The notes beneath the pieces are model-generated. The model saw only the letters and a program-made list of their open reading frames with translations. It ran no database searches and was not told the DNA's origin. From Tritrichomonas musculus (lineage: Eukaryota; Parabasalia; Tritrichomonadida; Tritrichomonadidae): 64,000 nt of DNA. Position numbers and translations under genes: made by a program. Position 1 is the stretch's first letter, and each line of letters starts with the position of its first letter. The stretch is taken from the NCBI GenBank assembly GCA_039105265.1, contig JAPFFF010000010.1, positions 1 to 64,000 on the forward strand, written 5' to 3'. Positions 25,840-40,773 of this stretch are shown piece by piece.

Positions 25840-28800
25840 TTATTCTTAATCTAACATTTCTCACAAATGAACAGAGTTAAATAAAACACAAATCTCAAAC
25901 ACTTTTGTAAGATAATTAAAAACGATTTCGAAATTAAGTAAAATCAGTAAAAATTAAAGCTTAATCTCAGTTATTCTTAATCTAACATTTCTCACAAATG
26001 AACAGAGTTAAATAAAACACAAATCTCAAACACTTTTGTAAGATAATTAAAAACGATTTCGAAATTAAGTAAAATCAGTAAAAATTAAAGCTTAATCTCA
26101 GTTATTCTTATTCAAACGTTTCTCACAAATGAACAGAGTTAAATAAAACACAAATCTCAAACACTTTTGTAAGATAATTAAAAACGATTTCGAAATTAAG
26201 TAAAATCAGTAAAAATTAAAGCTTAATCTCAGTTATTCTTAATCTAACATTTCTCACAAATGAACAGAGTTAAATAAAACACAAATCTCAAACACTTTTG
26301 TAAGATAATTAAAAACGATTTCGAAATTAAGTAAAATCAGTAAAAATTAAAGCTTAATCTCAATTATTCTTATTCTAACATTTCTCACAAATGAACAGAG
26401 TTAAATAAAACATAAATCTCAAACACTTTTGTAAGATAATTATAAACGATTTCGAAATTAAGTAAAATCAGTAAAAATTAAAGCTTAATCTCAGTTATTC
26501 TTATTCAAACGTTTCTCACAAATGAACAGAGTTAAATAAAACACAAATCTCAAACACTTTTGTAAGATAATTAAAAACGATTTCGAAATTAAGTAAAATC
26601 AGTAAAAATTAAAGCTTAATCTCAGTTATTCTTATTCAAACGTTTCTCACAAATGAACAGAGTTAAATAAAACACAAATCTCAAACACTTTTATAAGATA
26701 ATTAAAAACGATTTCGAAATTAAGTAAAATCAGTAAAAATTAAAGCTTAATCTCAGTTATTCTTAATCTAACATTTCTCACAAATGAACAGAGTTAAATA
26801 AAACACAAATCTCAAACACTTTTGTAAGATAATTATAAACGATTTCGAAATTAAGTAAAATCAGTAAAAATTAAAGCTTAATCTCAGTTATTCTTAATCT
26901 AACATTTCTCACAAATGAACAGAGTTAAATAAAACACAAATCTCAAACACTTTTGTAAGATAATTAAAAACGATTTCGAAATTAAGTAAAATCAGTAAAA
27001 ATTAAAGCTTAATCTCAGTTATTCTTAATCTAACATTTCTCACAAATGAACAGAGTTAAATAAAACACAAATCTCAAACACTTTTGTAAGATAATTAAAA
27101 ACGATTTCGAAATTAAGTAAAATCAGTAAAAATTAAAGCTTAATCTCAGTTATTCTTAATCTAACATTTCTCACAAATGAACAGAGTTAAATAAAACACA
27201 AATCTCAAACACTTTTGTAAGATAATTAAAAACGATTTCGAAATTAAGTAAAATCAGTAAAAATTAAAGCTTAATCTCAGTTATTCTTATTCAAACGTTT
27301 CTCACAAATGAACAGAGTTAAATAAAACACAAATCTCAAACACTTTTGTAAGATAATTAAAAACGATTTCGAAATTAAGTAAAATCAGTAAAAATTAAAG
27401 CTTAATCTCAGTTATTCTTAATCTAACATTTCTCACAAATGAACAGAGTTAAATAAAACACAAATCTCAAACACTTTTGTAAGATAATTATAAACGATTT
27501 CGAAATTAAGTAAAATCAGTAAAAATTAAAGCTTAATCTCAGTTATTCTTAATCTAACATTTCTCACAAATGAACAGAGTTAAATAAAACACAAATCTCA
27601 AACACTTTTGTAAGATAATTAAAAACGATTTCGAAATTAAGTAAAATCAGTAAAAATTAAAGCTTAATCTCAGTTATTCTTATTCAAACGTTTCTCACAA
27701 ATGAACAGAGTTAAATAAAACACAAATCTCAAACACTTTTGTAAGATAATTAAAAACGATTTCGAAATTAAGTAAAATCAGTAAAAATTAAAGCTTAATC
27801 TCAATTATTCTTAATCTAACATTTCTCACAAATGAACAGAGTTAAATAAAACACAAATCTCAAACACTTTTGTAAGATAATTAAAAACGATTTCGAAATT
27901 AAGTAAAATCAATAAAGATTAAATCGCAATATCAATTATTCTTATTCAAACGTTTCTCACAAGTGAACAGAGTTAAATAAAACACAAATCTCAAACACTT
28001 TTGTAAGATAATTAAAAACGATTTCGAAATTAAGTAAAATCAATAAAGATTAAATCGCAATATCAATTATTCTTATTCAAACGTTTCTCACAAATGAACA
28101 GAGTTAAATAAAACATAAATCTCAAACACTTTTGTAAGATAATTATAAACGATTTCGAAATTAAGTAAAATCAGTAAAAATTAAAGCTTATTCTCAATTA
28201 TTCTTAATCTAACATTTCTCACAAATGAACAGAGTTAAATAAAACACAAATCTCAAACACTTTTGTAAGATAATTAAAAACGATTTCGAAATTAAGTAAA
28301 ATCAGTAAAAATTAAAGCTTAATCTCAGTTATTCTTATTCAAACGTTTCTCACAAATGAACAGAGTTAAATAAAACACAAATCTCAAACACTTTTGTAAG
28401 ATAATTAAAAACGATTTCGAAATTAAGTAAAATCAGTAAAAATTAAAGCTTAATCTCAGTTATTCTTATTCAAACGTTTCTCACAAATGAACAGAGTTAA
28501 ATAAAACACAAATCTCAAACACTTTTGTAAGATAATTAAAAACGATTTCGAAATTAAGTAAAATCAGTAAAAATTAAAGCGCAATATCAATTATTCTTAT
28601 TCAAACGTTTCTCACAAATGAACAGAGTTAAATAAAACACAAATCTCAAACACTTTTGTAAGATAATTAAAAACGATTTCGAAATTAAGTAAAATCAATA
28701 AAGATTAAATCGCAATATCAATTATTCTTATTCAAACGTTTCTCACAAGTGAACAGAGTTAAATAAAACACAAATCTCAAACACTTTTGTAAGATAATTA

Positions 28801-29114
28801 AAAACGATTTCGAAATTAAGTAAAATCAGTAAAAATTAAAGCTTAATCTCAGTTATTCTTAATCTAACATTTCTCACAAATGAACAGAGTTAAATAAAAC
28901 ACAAATCTCAAACACTTTTGTAAGATAATTATAAACGATTTCGAAATTAAGTAAAATCAGTAAAAATTAAAGCTTAATCTCAGTTATTCTTAATCTAACA
29001 TTTCTCACAAATGAACAGAGTTAAATAAAACACAAATCTCAAACACTTTTGTAAGATAATTATAAACGATTTCGAAATTAAGTAAAATCAGTAAAAATTA
29101 AAGCTTAATCTCAA

Positions 29115-30424
29115 TTATTCCTATTCAAACGTTTCTCACAAATGAACAGAGTTAAATAAAACACAAATCTCAAACACTTTTGTAAGATAATTAAAAACGA
29201 TTTCGAAATTAAGTAAAATCAGTAAAAATTAAAGCTTAATCTCAGTTATTCTTATTCAAACGTTTCTCACAAGTGAACAGAGTTAAATAAAACACAAATC
29301 TCAAACACTTTTGTAAGATAATTAAAAACGATTTCGAAATTAAGTAAAATCAGTAAAAATTAAAGCTTAATCTCAGTTATTCTTATTCAAACGTTTCTCA
29401 CAAGTGAACAGAGTTAAATAAAACATAAATCTCAAACACTTTTGTAAGATAATTAAAAACGATTTCGAAATTAAGTAAAATCAGTAAAAATTAAAGCTTA
29501 ATCTCAGTTATTCTTATTCAAACGTTTCTCACAAATGAACAGAGTTAAATAAAACACAAATCTCAAACACTTTTGTAAGATAATTAAAAACGATTTCGAA
29601 ATTAAGTAAAATCAGTAAAAATTAAAGCGCAATATCAATTATTCTTATTCAAACGTTTCTCACAAATGAACAGAGTTAAATAAAACACAAATCTCAAACA
29701 CTTTTGTAAGATAATTAAAAACGATTTCGAAATTAAGTAAAATCAATAAAGATTAAATCGCAATATCAATTATTCTTATTCAAACGTTTCTCACAAGTGA
29801 ACAGAGTTAAATAAAACACAAATCTCAAACACTTTTGTAAGATAATTAAAAACGATTTCGAAATTAAGTAAAATCAGTAAAAATTAAAGCTTAATCTCAG
29901 TTATTCTTAATCTAACATTTCTCACAAATGAACAGAGTTAAATAAAACACAAATCTCAAACACTTTTGTAAGATAATTAAAAACGATTTCGAAATTAAGT
30001 AAAATCAGTAAAAATTAAAGCTTAATCTCAGTTATTCTTAATCTAACATTTCTCACAAGTGAACAGAGTTAAATAAAACACAAATCTCAAACACTTTTGT
30101 AAGATAATTAAAAACGATTTCGAAATTAAGTAAAATCAGTAAAAATTAAAGCTTAATCTCAGTTATTCTTAATCTAACATTTCTCACAAATGAACAGAGT
30201 TAAATAAAACACAAATCTCAAACACTTTTGTAAGATAATTATAAACGATTTCGAAATTAAGTAAAATCAGTAAAAATTAAAGCTTAATCTCAGTTATTCT
30301 TAATCTAACATTTCTCACAAATGAACAGAGTTAAATAAAACACAAATCTCAAACACTTTTGTAAGATAATTATAAACGATTTCGAAATTAAGTAAAATCA
30401 GTAAAAATTAAAGCTTAATCTCAA
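29115..30424 (+). repeat. 10-monomer c-headed module in copy 2 (1,310 bp)
   Basis: Same class order as 16823-18132, including the bg-t unit with AA at 79-80 and the v/V pair. Only the super-repeat offset separates them by eye. Confidence 0.83.
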
Positions 30425-31996
30425 TTATTCCTATTCAAACGTTTCTCACAAATGAACAGAGTTAAATAAAACACAAATCTCAAACACTTTTGTAAGATAA
30501 TTAAAAACGATTTCGAAATTAAGTAAAATCAGTAAAAATTAAAGCTTAATCTCAGTTATTCTTATTCAAACGTTTCTCACAAGTGAACAGAGTTAAATAA
30601 AACACAAATCTCAAACACTTTTGTAAGATAATTAAAAACGATTTCGAAATTAAGTAAAATCAGTAAAAATTAAAGCTTAATCTCAGTTATTCTTATTCAA
30701 ACGTTTCTCACAAGTGAACAGAGTTAAATAAAACATAAATCTCAAACACTTTTGTAAGATAATTGAAAACGATTTCGAAATTAAGTAAAATCAGTAAAAA
30801 TTAAAGCTTAATCTCAGTTATTCTTATTCAAACGTTTCTCACAAATGAACAGAGTTAAATAAAACACAAATCTCAAACACTTTTGTAAGATAATTAAAAA
30901 CGATTTCGAAATTAAGTAAAATCAGTAAAAATTAAAGCTTAATCTCAGTTATTCTTATTCAAACGTTTCTCACAAATGAACAGAGTTAAATAAAACACAA
31001 ATCTCAAACACTTTTGTAAGATAATTAAAAACGATTTCGAAATTAAGTAAAATCAGTAAAAATTAAAGCTTAATCTCAGTTATTCTTATTCAAACGTTTC
31101 TCACAAATGAACAGAGTTAAATAAAACACAAATCTCAAACACTTTTGTAAGATAATTAAAAACGATTTCGAAATTAAGTAAAATCAGTAAAAATTAAAGC
31201 GCAATATCAATTATTCTTATTCAAACGTTTCTCACAAATGAACAGAGTTAAATAAAACACAAATCTCAAACACTTTTGTAAGATAATTAAAAACGATTTC
31301 GAAATTAAGTAAAATCAATAAAGATTAAATCGCAATATCAATTATTCTTATTCAAACGTTTCTCACAAGTGAACAGAGTTAAATAAAACACAAATCTCAA
31401 ACACTTTTGTAAGATAATTAAAAACGATTTCGAAATTAAGTAAAATCAGTAAAAATTAAAGCTTAATCTCAGTTATTCTTAATCTAACATTTCTCACAAA
31501 TGAACAGAGTTAAATAAAACACAAATCTCAAACACTTTTGTAAGATAATTAAAAACGATTTCGAAATTAAGTAAAATCAGTAAAAATTAAAGCTTAATCT
31601 CAGTTATTCTTAATCTAACATTTCTCACAAGTGAACAGAGTTAAATAAAACACAAATCTCAAACACTTTTGTAAGATAATTAAAAACGATTTCGAAATTA
31701 AGTAAAATCAGTAAAAATTAAAGCTTAATCTCAGTTATTCTTAATCTAACATTTCTCACAAATGAACAGAGTTAAATAAAACACAAATCTCAAACACTTT
31801 TGTAAGATAATTATAAACGATTTCGAAATTAAGTAAAATCAGTAAAAATTAAAGCTTAATCTCAGTTATTCTTAATCTAACATTTCTCACAAATGAACAG
31901 AGTTAAATAAAACACAAATCTCAAACACTTTTGTAAGATAATTATAAACGATTTCGAAATTAAGTAAAATCAGTAAAAATTAAAGCTTAATCTCAA
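30425..31996 (+). repeat. 12-monomer c-headed module in copy 2 (1,572 bp)
   Basis: Same class order as 18133-19704, with the r variant in the bg-t unit and two additional b units before the v/V pair. Confidence 0.83.
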
Positions 31997-33699
31997 TTAT
32001 TCCTATTCAAACGTTTCTCACAAATGAACAGAGTTAAATAAAACACAAATCTCAAACACTTTTGTAAGATAATTAAAAACGATTTCGAAATTAAGTAAAA
32101 TCAGTAAAAATTAAAGCTTAATCTCAGTTATTCTTATTCAAACGTTTCTCACAAGTGAACAGAGTTAAATAAAACACAAATCTCAAACACTTTTGTAAGA
32201 TAATTAAAAACGATTTCGAAATTAAGTAAAATCAGTAAAAATTAAAGCTTAATCTCAGTTATTCTTATTCAAACGTTTCTCACAAGTGAACAGAGTTAAA
32301 TAAAACATAAATCTCAAACACTTTTGTAAGATAATTGAAAACGATTTCGAAATTAAGTAAAATCAGTAAAAATTAAAGCTTAATCTCAGTTATTCTTATT
32401 CAAACGTTTCTCACAAATGAACAGAGTTAAATAAAACACAAATCTCAAACACTTTTGTAAGATAATTAAAAACGATTTCGAAATTAAGTAAAATCAGTAA
32501 AAATTAAAGCTTAATCTCAGTTATTCTTATTCAAACGTTTCTCACAAATGAACAGAGTTAAATAAAACACAAATCTCAAACACTTTTGTAAGATAATTAA
32601 AAACGATTTCGAAATTAAGTAAAATCAGTAAAAATTAAAGCTTAATCTCAGTTATTCTTATTCAAACGTTTCTCACAAATGAACAGAGTTAAATAAAACA
32701 CAAATCTCAAACACTTTTGTAAGATAATTGAAAACGATTTCGAAATTAAGTAAAATCAGTAAAAATTAAAGCTTAATCTCAGTTATTCTTATTCTAACAT
32801 TTCTCACAAATGAACAGAGTTAAATAAAACACAAATCTCAAACACTTTTGTAAGATAATTAAAAACGATTTCGAAATTAAGTAAAATCAGTAAAAATTAA
32901 AGCTTAATCTCAGTTATTCTTATTCAAACGTTTCTCACAAGTGAACAGAGTTAAATAAAACACAAATCTCAAACACTTTTGTAAGATAATTATAAACGAT
33001 TTCGAAATTAAGTAAAATCAGTAAAAATTAAAGCTTAATCTCAGTTATTCTTAATCTAACATTTCTCACAAATGAACAGAGTTAAATAAAACACAAATCT
33101 CAAACACTTTTGTAAGATAATTAAAAACGATTTCGAAATTAAGTAAAATCAGTAAAAATTAAAGCTTAATCTCAGTTATTCTTAATCTAACATTTCTCAC
33201 AAATGAACAGAGTTAAATAAAACACAAATCTCAAACACTTTTGTAAGATAATTAAAAACGATTTCGAAATTAAGTAAAATCAGTAAAAATTAAAGCTTAA
33301 TCTCAGTTATTCTTAATCTAACATTTCTCACAAATGAACAGAGTTAAATAAAACACAAATCTCAAACACTTTTGTAAGATAATTAAAAACGATTTCGAAA
33401 TTAAGTAAAATCAGTAAAAATTAAAGCTTAATCTCAGTTATTCTTATTCAAACGTTTCTCACAAATGAACAGAGTTAAATAAAACACAAATCTCAAACAC
33501 TTTTGTAAGATAATTAAAAACGATTTCGAAATTAAGTAAAATCAGTAAAAATTAAAGCTTAATCTCAGTTATTCTTAATCTAACATTTCTCACAAATGAA
33601 CAGAGTTAAATAAAACACAAATCTCAAACACTTTTGTAAGATAATTAAAAACGATTTCGAAATTAAGTAAAATCAGTAAAAATTAAAGCTTAATCTCAA

Positions 33700-34878
33700 T
33701 TATTCTTATTCTAACATTTCTCACAAATGAACAGAGTTAAATAAAACATAAATCTCAAACACTTTTGTAAGATAATTATAAACGATTTCGAAATTAAGTA
33801 AAATCAGTAAAAATTAAAGCTTAATCTCAGTTATTCTTATTCAAACGTTTCTCACAAATGAACAGAGTTAAATAAAACACAAATCTCAAACACTTTTGTA
33901 AGATAATTAAAAACGATTTCGAAATTAAGTAAAATCAGTAAAAATTAAAGCTTAATCTCAGTTATTCTTATTCAAACGTTTCTCACAAATGAACAGAGTT
34001 AAATAAAACACAAATCTCAAACACTTTTATAAGATAATTAAAAACGATTTCGAAATTAAGTAAAATCAGTAAAAATTAAAGCTTAATCTCAGTTATTCTT
34101 AATCTAACATTTCTCACAAATGAACAGAGTTAAATAAAACACAAATCTCAAACACTTTTGTAAGATAATTATAAACGATTTCGAAATTAAGTAAAATCAG
34201 TAAAAATTAAAGCTTAATCTCAGTTATTCTTAATCTAACATTTCTCACAAATGAACAGAGTTAAATAAAACACAAATCTCAAACACTTTTGTAAGATAAT
34301 TAAAAACGATTTCGAAATTAAGTAAAATCAGTAAAAATTAAAGCTTAATCTCAGTTATTCTTAATCTAACATTTCTCACAAATGAACAGAGTTAAATAAA
34401 ACACAAATCTCAAACACTTTTGTAAGATAATTAAAAACGATTTCGAAATTAAGTAAAATCAGTAAAAATTAAAGCTTAATCTCAGTTATTCTTAATCTAA
34501 CATTTCTCACAAATGAACAGAGTTAAATAAAACACAAATCTCAAACACTTTTGTAAGATAATTAAAAACGATTTCGAAATTAAGTAAAATCAGTAAAAAT
34601 TAAAGCTTAATCTCAGTTATTCTTATTCAAACGTTTCTCACAAATGAACAGAGTTAAATAAAACACAAATCTCAAACACTTTTGTAAGATAATTAAAAAC
34701 GATTTCGAAATTAAGTAAAATCAGTAAAAATTAAAGCTTAATCTCAGTTATTCTTAATCTAACATTTCTCACAAATGAACAGAGTTAAATAAAACACAAA
34801 TCTCAAACACTTTTGTAAGATAATTAAAAACGATTTCGAAATTAAGTAAAATCAGTAAAAATTAAAGCTTAATCTCAA
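33700..34878 (+). repeat. 9-monomer h-t-w module in copy 2 (1,179 bp)
   Basis: Partner of 21408-22586 at the 12,292-bp offset, with the same class order including the G68A unit at position three. Confidence 0.83.
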
Positions 34879-37629
34879 TTATTCTTATTCTAACATTTCT
34901 CACAAATGAACAGAGTTAAATAAAACATAAATCTCAAACACTTTTGTAAGATAATTATAAACGATTTCGAAATTAAGTAAAATCAGTAAAAATTAAAGCT
35001 TAATCTCAGTTATTCTTATTCAAACGTTTCTCACAAATGAACAGAGTTAAATAAAACACAAATCTCAAACACTTTTGTAAGATAATTAAAAACGATTTCG
35101 AAATTAAGTAAAATCAGTAAAAATTAAAGCTTAATCTCAGTTATTCTTATTCAAACGTTTCTCACAAATGAACAGAGTTAAATAAAACACAAATCTCAAA
35201 CACTTTTGTAAGATAATTAAAAACGATTTCGAAATTAAGTAAAATCAGTAAAAATTAAAGCTTAATCTCAATTATTCTTAATCTAACATTTCTCACAAAT
35301 GAACAGAGTTAAATAAAACACAAATCTCAAACACTTTTGTAAGATAATTAAAAACGATTTCGAAATTAAGTAAAATCAGTAAAAATTAAAGCGCAATATC
35401 AATTATTCTTATTCAAACGTTTCTCACAAATGAACAGAGTTAAATAAAACACAAATCTCAAACACTTTTGTAAGATAATTAAAAACGATTTCGAAATTAA
35501 GTAAAATCAATAAAGATTAAATCGCAATATCAATTATTCTTATTCAAACGTTTCTCACAAGTGAACAGAGTTAAATAAAACACAAATCTCAAACACTTTT
35601 GTAAGATAATTAAAAACGATTTCGAAATTAAGTAAAATCAGTAAAAATTAAAGCTTAATCTCAGTTATTCTTATTCAAACGTTTCTCACAAATGAACAGA
35701 GTTAAATAAAACACAAATCTCAAACACTTTTGTAAGATAATTATAAACGATTTCGAAATTAAGTAAAATCAGTAAAAATTAAAGCTTAATCTCAGTTATT
35801 CTTAATCTAACATTTCTCACAAATGAACAGAGTTAAATAAAACACAAATCTCAAACACTTTTGTAAGATAATTATAAACGATTTCGAAATTAAGTAAAAT
35901 CAGTAAAAATTAAAGCTTAATCTCAATTATTCCTATTCAAACGTTTCTCACAAATGAACAGAGTTAAATAAAACACAAATCTCAAACACTTTTGTAAGAT
36001 AATTAAAAACGATTTCGAAATTAAGTAAAATCAGTAAAAATTAAAGCTTAATCTCAGTTATTCTTATTCAAACGTTTCTCACAAGTGAACAGAGTTAAAT
36101 AAAACACAAATCTCAAACACTTTTGTAAGATAATTAAAAACGATTTCGAAATTAAGTAAAATCAGTAAAAATTAAAGCTTAATCTCAGTTATTCTTATTC
36201 AAACGTTTCTCACAAGTGAACAGAGTTAAATAAAACATAAATCTCAAACACTTTTGTAAGATAATTGAAAACGATTTCGAAATTAAGTAAAATCAGTAAA
36301 AATTAAAGCTTAATCTCAGTTATTCTTATTCAAACGTTTCTCACAAATGAACAGAGTTAAATAAAACACAAATCTCAAACACTTTTGTAAGATAATTAAA
36401 AACGATTTCGAAATTAAGTAAAATCAGTAAAAATTAAAGCTTAATCTCAGTTATTCTTATTCAAACGTTTCTCACAAATGAACAGAGTTAAATAAAACAC
36501 AAATCTCAAACACTTTTGTAAGATAATTAAAAACGATTTCGAAATTAAGTAAAATCAGTAAAAATTAAAGCTTAATCTCAATTATTCTTAATCTAACATT
36601 TCTCACAAATGAACAGAGTTAAATAAAACACAAATCTCAAACACTTTTGTAAGATAATTAAAAACGATTTCGAAATTAAGTAAAATCAATAAAGATTAAA
36701 TCGCAATATCAATTATTCTTATTCAAACGTTTCTCACAAGTGAACAGAGTTAAATAAAACACAAATCTCAAACACTTTTGTAAGATAATTAAAAACGATT
36801 TCGAAATTAAGTAAAATCAGTAAAAATTAAAGCTTAATCTCAGTTATTCTTAATCTAACATTTCTCACAAATGAACAGAGTTAAATAAAACACAAATCTC
36901 AAACACTTTTGTAAGATAATTAAAAACGATTTCGAAATTAAGTAAAATCAGTAAAAATTAAAGCTTAATCTCAGTTATTCTTAATCTAACATTTCTCACA
37001 AGTGAACAGAGTTAAATAAAACACAAATCTCAAACACTTTTGTAAGATAATTAAAAACGATTTCGAAATTAAGTAAAATCAGTAAAAATTAAAGCTTAAT
37101 CTCAGTTATTCTTAATCTAACATTTCTCACAAATGAACAGAGTTAAATAAAACACAAATCTCAAACACTTTTGTAAGATAATTATAAACGATTTCGAAAT
37201 TAAGTAAAATCAGTAAAAATTAAAGCTTAATCTCAGTTATTCTTAATCTAACATTTCTCACAAATGAACAGAGTTAAATAAAACACAAATCTCAAACACT
37301 TTTGTAAGATAATTATAAACGATTTCGAAATTAAGTAAAATCAGTAAAAATTAAAGCTTAATCTCAATTATTCTTATTCAAACGTTTCTCACAAATGAAC
37401 AGAGTTAAATAAAACACAAATCTCAAACACTTTTGTAAGATAATTAAAAACGATTTCGAAATTAAGTAAAATCAGTAAAAATTAAAGCTTAATCTCAGTT
37501 ATTCTTATTCAAACGTTTCTCACAAATGAACAGAGTTAAATAAAACACAAATCTCAAACACTTTTGTAAGATAATTAAAAACGATTTCGAAATTAAGTAA
37601 AATCAGTAAAAATTAAAGCTTAATCTCAG

Positions 37630-38022
37630 TTATTCTTATTCAAACGTTTCTCACAAGTGAACAGAGTTAAATAAAACATAAATCTCAAACACTTTTGTAA
37701 GATAATTGAAAACGATTTCGAAATTAAGTAAAATCAGTAAAAATTAAAGCTTAATCTCAGTTATTCTTATTCAAACGTTTCTCACAAATGAACAGAGTTA
37801 AATAAAACATAAATCTCAAACACTTTTGTAAGATAATTGAAAACGATTTCGAAATTAAGTAAAATCAGTAAAAATTAAAGCTTAATCTCAGTTATTCTTA
37901 TTCAAACGTTTCTCACAAATGAACAGAGTTAAATAAAACATAAATCTCAAACACTTTTGTAAGATAATTAAAAACGATTTCGAAATTAAGTAAAATCAGT
38001 AAAAATTAAAGCTTAATCTCAG
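37630..38022 (+). repeat. Run of three consecutive C50T monomers
   Basis: Units at 37630 (bgt r), 37761 (bt r) and 37892 (bt k) all carry CATAAAT. Elsewhere C50T units occur singly. The partner region in copy 1 has only one (25338). A local gain of two units, probably by unequal exchange, explains part of the length difference between the two super-repeat copies. Confidence 0.85.
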
Positions 38023-39201
38023 TTATTCTTATTCAAACGTTTCTCACAAATGAACAGAGTTAAATAAAACACAAATCTCAAACACTTTTGTAAGATAATT
38101 AAAAACGATTTCGAAATTAAGTAAAATCAGTAAAAATTAAAGCTTAATCTCAGTTATTCTTATTCAAACGTTTCTCACAAATGAACAGAGTTAAATAAAA
38201 CACAAATCTCAAACACTTTTGTAAGATAATTGAAAACGATTTCGAAATTAAGTAAAATCAGTAAAAATTAAAGCTTAATCTCAGTTATTCTTATTCTAAC
38301 ATTTCTCACAAATGAACAGAGTTAAATAAAACACAAATCTCAAACACTTTTGTAAGATAATTAAAAACGATTTCGAAATTAAGTAAAATCAGTAAAAATT
38401 AAAGCTTAATCTCAGTTATTCTTATTCAAACGTTTCTCACAAGTGAACAGAGTTAAATAAAACACAAATCTCAAACACTTTTGTAAGATAATTATAAACG
38501 ATTTCGAAATTAAGTAAAATCAGTAAAAATTAAAGCTTAATCTCAGTTATTCTTAATCTAACATTTCTCACAAATGAACAGAGTTAAATAAAACACAAAT
38601 CTCAAACACTTTTGTAAGATAATTAAAAACGATTTCGAAATTAAGTAAAATCAGTAAAAATTAAAGCTTAATCTCAGTTATTCTTAATCTAACATTTCTC
38701 ACAAATGAACAGAGTTAAATAAAACACAAATCTCAAACACTTTTGTAAGATAATTAAAAACGATTTCGAAATTAAGTAAAATCAGTAAAAATTAAAGCTT
38801 AATCTCAGTTATTCTTAATCTAACATTTCTCACAAATGAACAGAGTTAAATAAAACACAAATCTCAAACACTTTTGTAAGATAATTAAAAACGATTTCGA
38901 AATTAAGTAAAATCAGTAAAAATTAAAGCTTAATCTCAGTTATTCTTATTCAAACGTTTCTCACAAATGAACAGAGTTAAATAAAACACAAATCTCAAAC
39001 ACTTTTGTAAGATAATTAAAAACGATTTCGAAATTAAGTAAAATCAGTAAAAATTAAAGCTTAATCTCAGTTATTCTTAATCTAACATTTCTCACAAATG
39101 AACAGAGTTAAATAAAACACAAATCTCAAACACTTTTGTAAGATAATTAAAAACGATTTCGAAATTAAGTAAAATCAGTAAAAATTAAAGCTTAATCTCA
39201 A

Positions 39202-40773
39202 TTATTCTTATTCTAACATTTCTCACAAATGAACAGAGTTAAATAAAACATAAATCTCAAACACTTTTGTAAGATAATTATAAACGATTTCGAAATTAAG
39301 TAAAATCAGTAAAAATTAAAGCTTAATCTCAGTTATTCTTATTCAAACGTTTCTCACAAATGAACAGAGTTAAATAAAACACAAATCTCAAACACTTTTG
39401 TAAGATAATTAAAAACGATTTCGAAATTAAGTAAAATCAGTAAAAATTAAAGCTTAATCTCAGTTATTCTTATTCAAACGTTTCTCACAAATGAACAGAG
39501 TTAAATAAAACACAAATCTCAAACACTTTTATAAGATAATTAAAAACGATTTCGAAATTAAGTAAAATCAGTAAAAATTAAAGCTTAATCTCAGTTATTC
39601 TTAATCTAACATTTCTCACAAATGAACAGAGTTAAATAAAACACAAATCTCAAACACTTTTGTAAGATAATTATAAACGATTTCGAAATTAAGTAAAATC
39701 AGTAAAAATTAAAGCTTAATCTCAGTTATTCTTAATCTAACATTTCTCACAAATGAACAGAGTTAAATAAAACACAAATCTCAAACACTTTTGTAAGATA
39801 ATTAAAAACGATTTCGAAATTAAGTAAAATCAGTAAAAATTAAAGCTTAATCTCAGTTATTCTTAATCTAACATTTCTCACAAATGAACAGAGTTAAATA
39901 AAACACAAATCTCAAACACTTTTGTAAGATAATTAAAAACGATTTCGAAATTAAGTAAAATCAGTAAAAATTAAAGCTTAATCTCAGTTATTCTTAATCT
40001 AACATTTCTCACAAATGAACAGAGTTAAATAAAACACAAATCTCAAACACTTTTGTAAGATAATTAAAAACGATTTCGAAATTAAGTAAAATCAGTAAAA
40101 ATTAAAGCTTAATCTCAGTTATTCTTATTCAAACGTTTCTCACAAATGAACAGAGTTAAATAAAACACAAATCTCAAACACTTTTGTAAGATAATTAAAA
40201 ACGATTTCGAAATTAAGTAAAATCAGTAAAAATTAAAGCTTAATCTCAGTTATTCTTAATCTAACATTTCTCACAAATGAACAGAGTTAAATAAAACACA
40301 AATCTCAAACACTTTTGTAAGATAATTAAAAACGATTTCGAAATTAAGTAAAATCAGTAAAAATTAAAGCTTAATCTCAGTTATTCTTAATCTAACATTT
40401 CTCACAAATGAACAGAGTTAAATAAAACACAAATCTCAAACACTTTTGTAAGATAATTATAAACGATTTCGAAATTAAGTAAAATCAGTAAAAATTAAAG
40501 CTTAATCTCAGTTATTCTTAATCTAACATTTCTCACAAATGAACAGAGTTAAATAAAACACAAATCTCAAACACTTTTGTAAGATAATTATAAACGATTT
40601 CGAAATTAAGTAAAATCAGTAAAAATTAAAGCTTAATCTCAGTTATTCTTAATCTAACATTTCTCACAAATGAACAGAGTTAAATAAAACACAAATCTCA
40701 AACACTTTTGTAAGATAATTAAAAACGATTTCGAAATTAAGTAAAATCAGTAAAAATTAAAGCTTAATCTCAA
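39202..40773 (+). repeat. 12-monomer h-t-w module (1,572 bp)
   Basis: Order htw, b, bm, aw, a, a, a, b, a, aw, aw, a(A131). It begins the third super-repeat-like segment but is followed directly by another h-t-w module instead of the z marker. Confidence 0.78.

Larger units (their letters stand above)
14072..26363 (+). repeat. Long super-repeat, copy 1 (12,292 bp)
   Basis: It runs from the h-t-w unit at 14072 to the one at 26364. It contains the z-tail marker before 15906, c-headed modules at 16823 (10 units), 18133 (12 units), 19705 and 23635, a 9-unit h-t-w module at 21408, and a closing truncated unit at 25731. Its class order is repeated by 26364-37760 at a constant 12,292-bp offset up to about 25468. 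Length equals 94 monomers minus the 22 bp lost at the truncated unit. Confidence 0.82.
26364..39201 (+). repeat. Long super-repeat, copy 2 (12,838 bp)
   Basis: It starts with the h-t-w unit at 26364 and ends before the one at 39202. The z marker (before 28198), c units (29115, 30425, 31997, 35927) and h-t-w units (33700, 34879) each lie 12,292 bp after their partners in copy 1. The copies diverge near 37500: here two extra t-bearing units are present (37761-38022), and the closing h unit is intact with a bgw and an extra a unit after it. That gives 98 units with no truncation. Confidence 0.82.
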
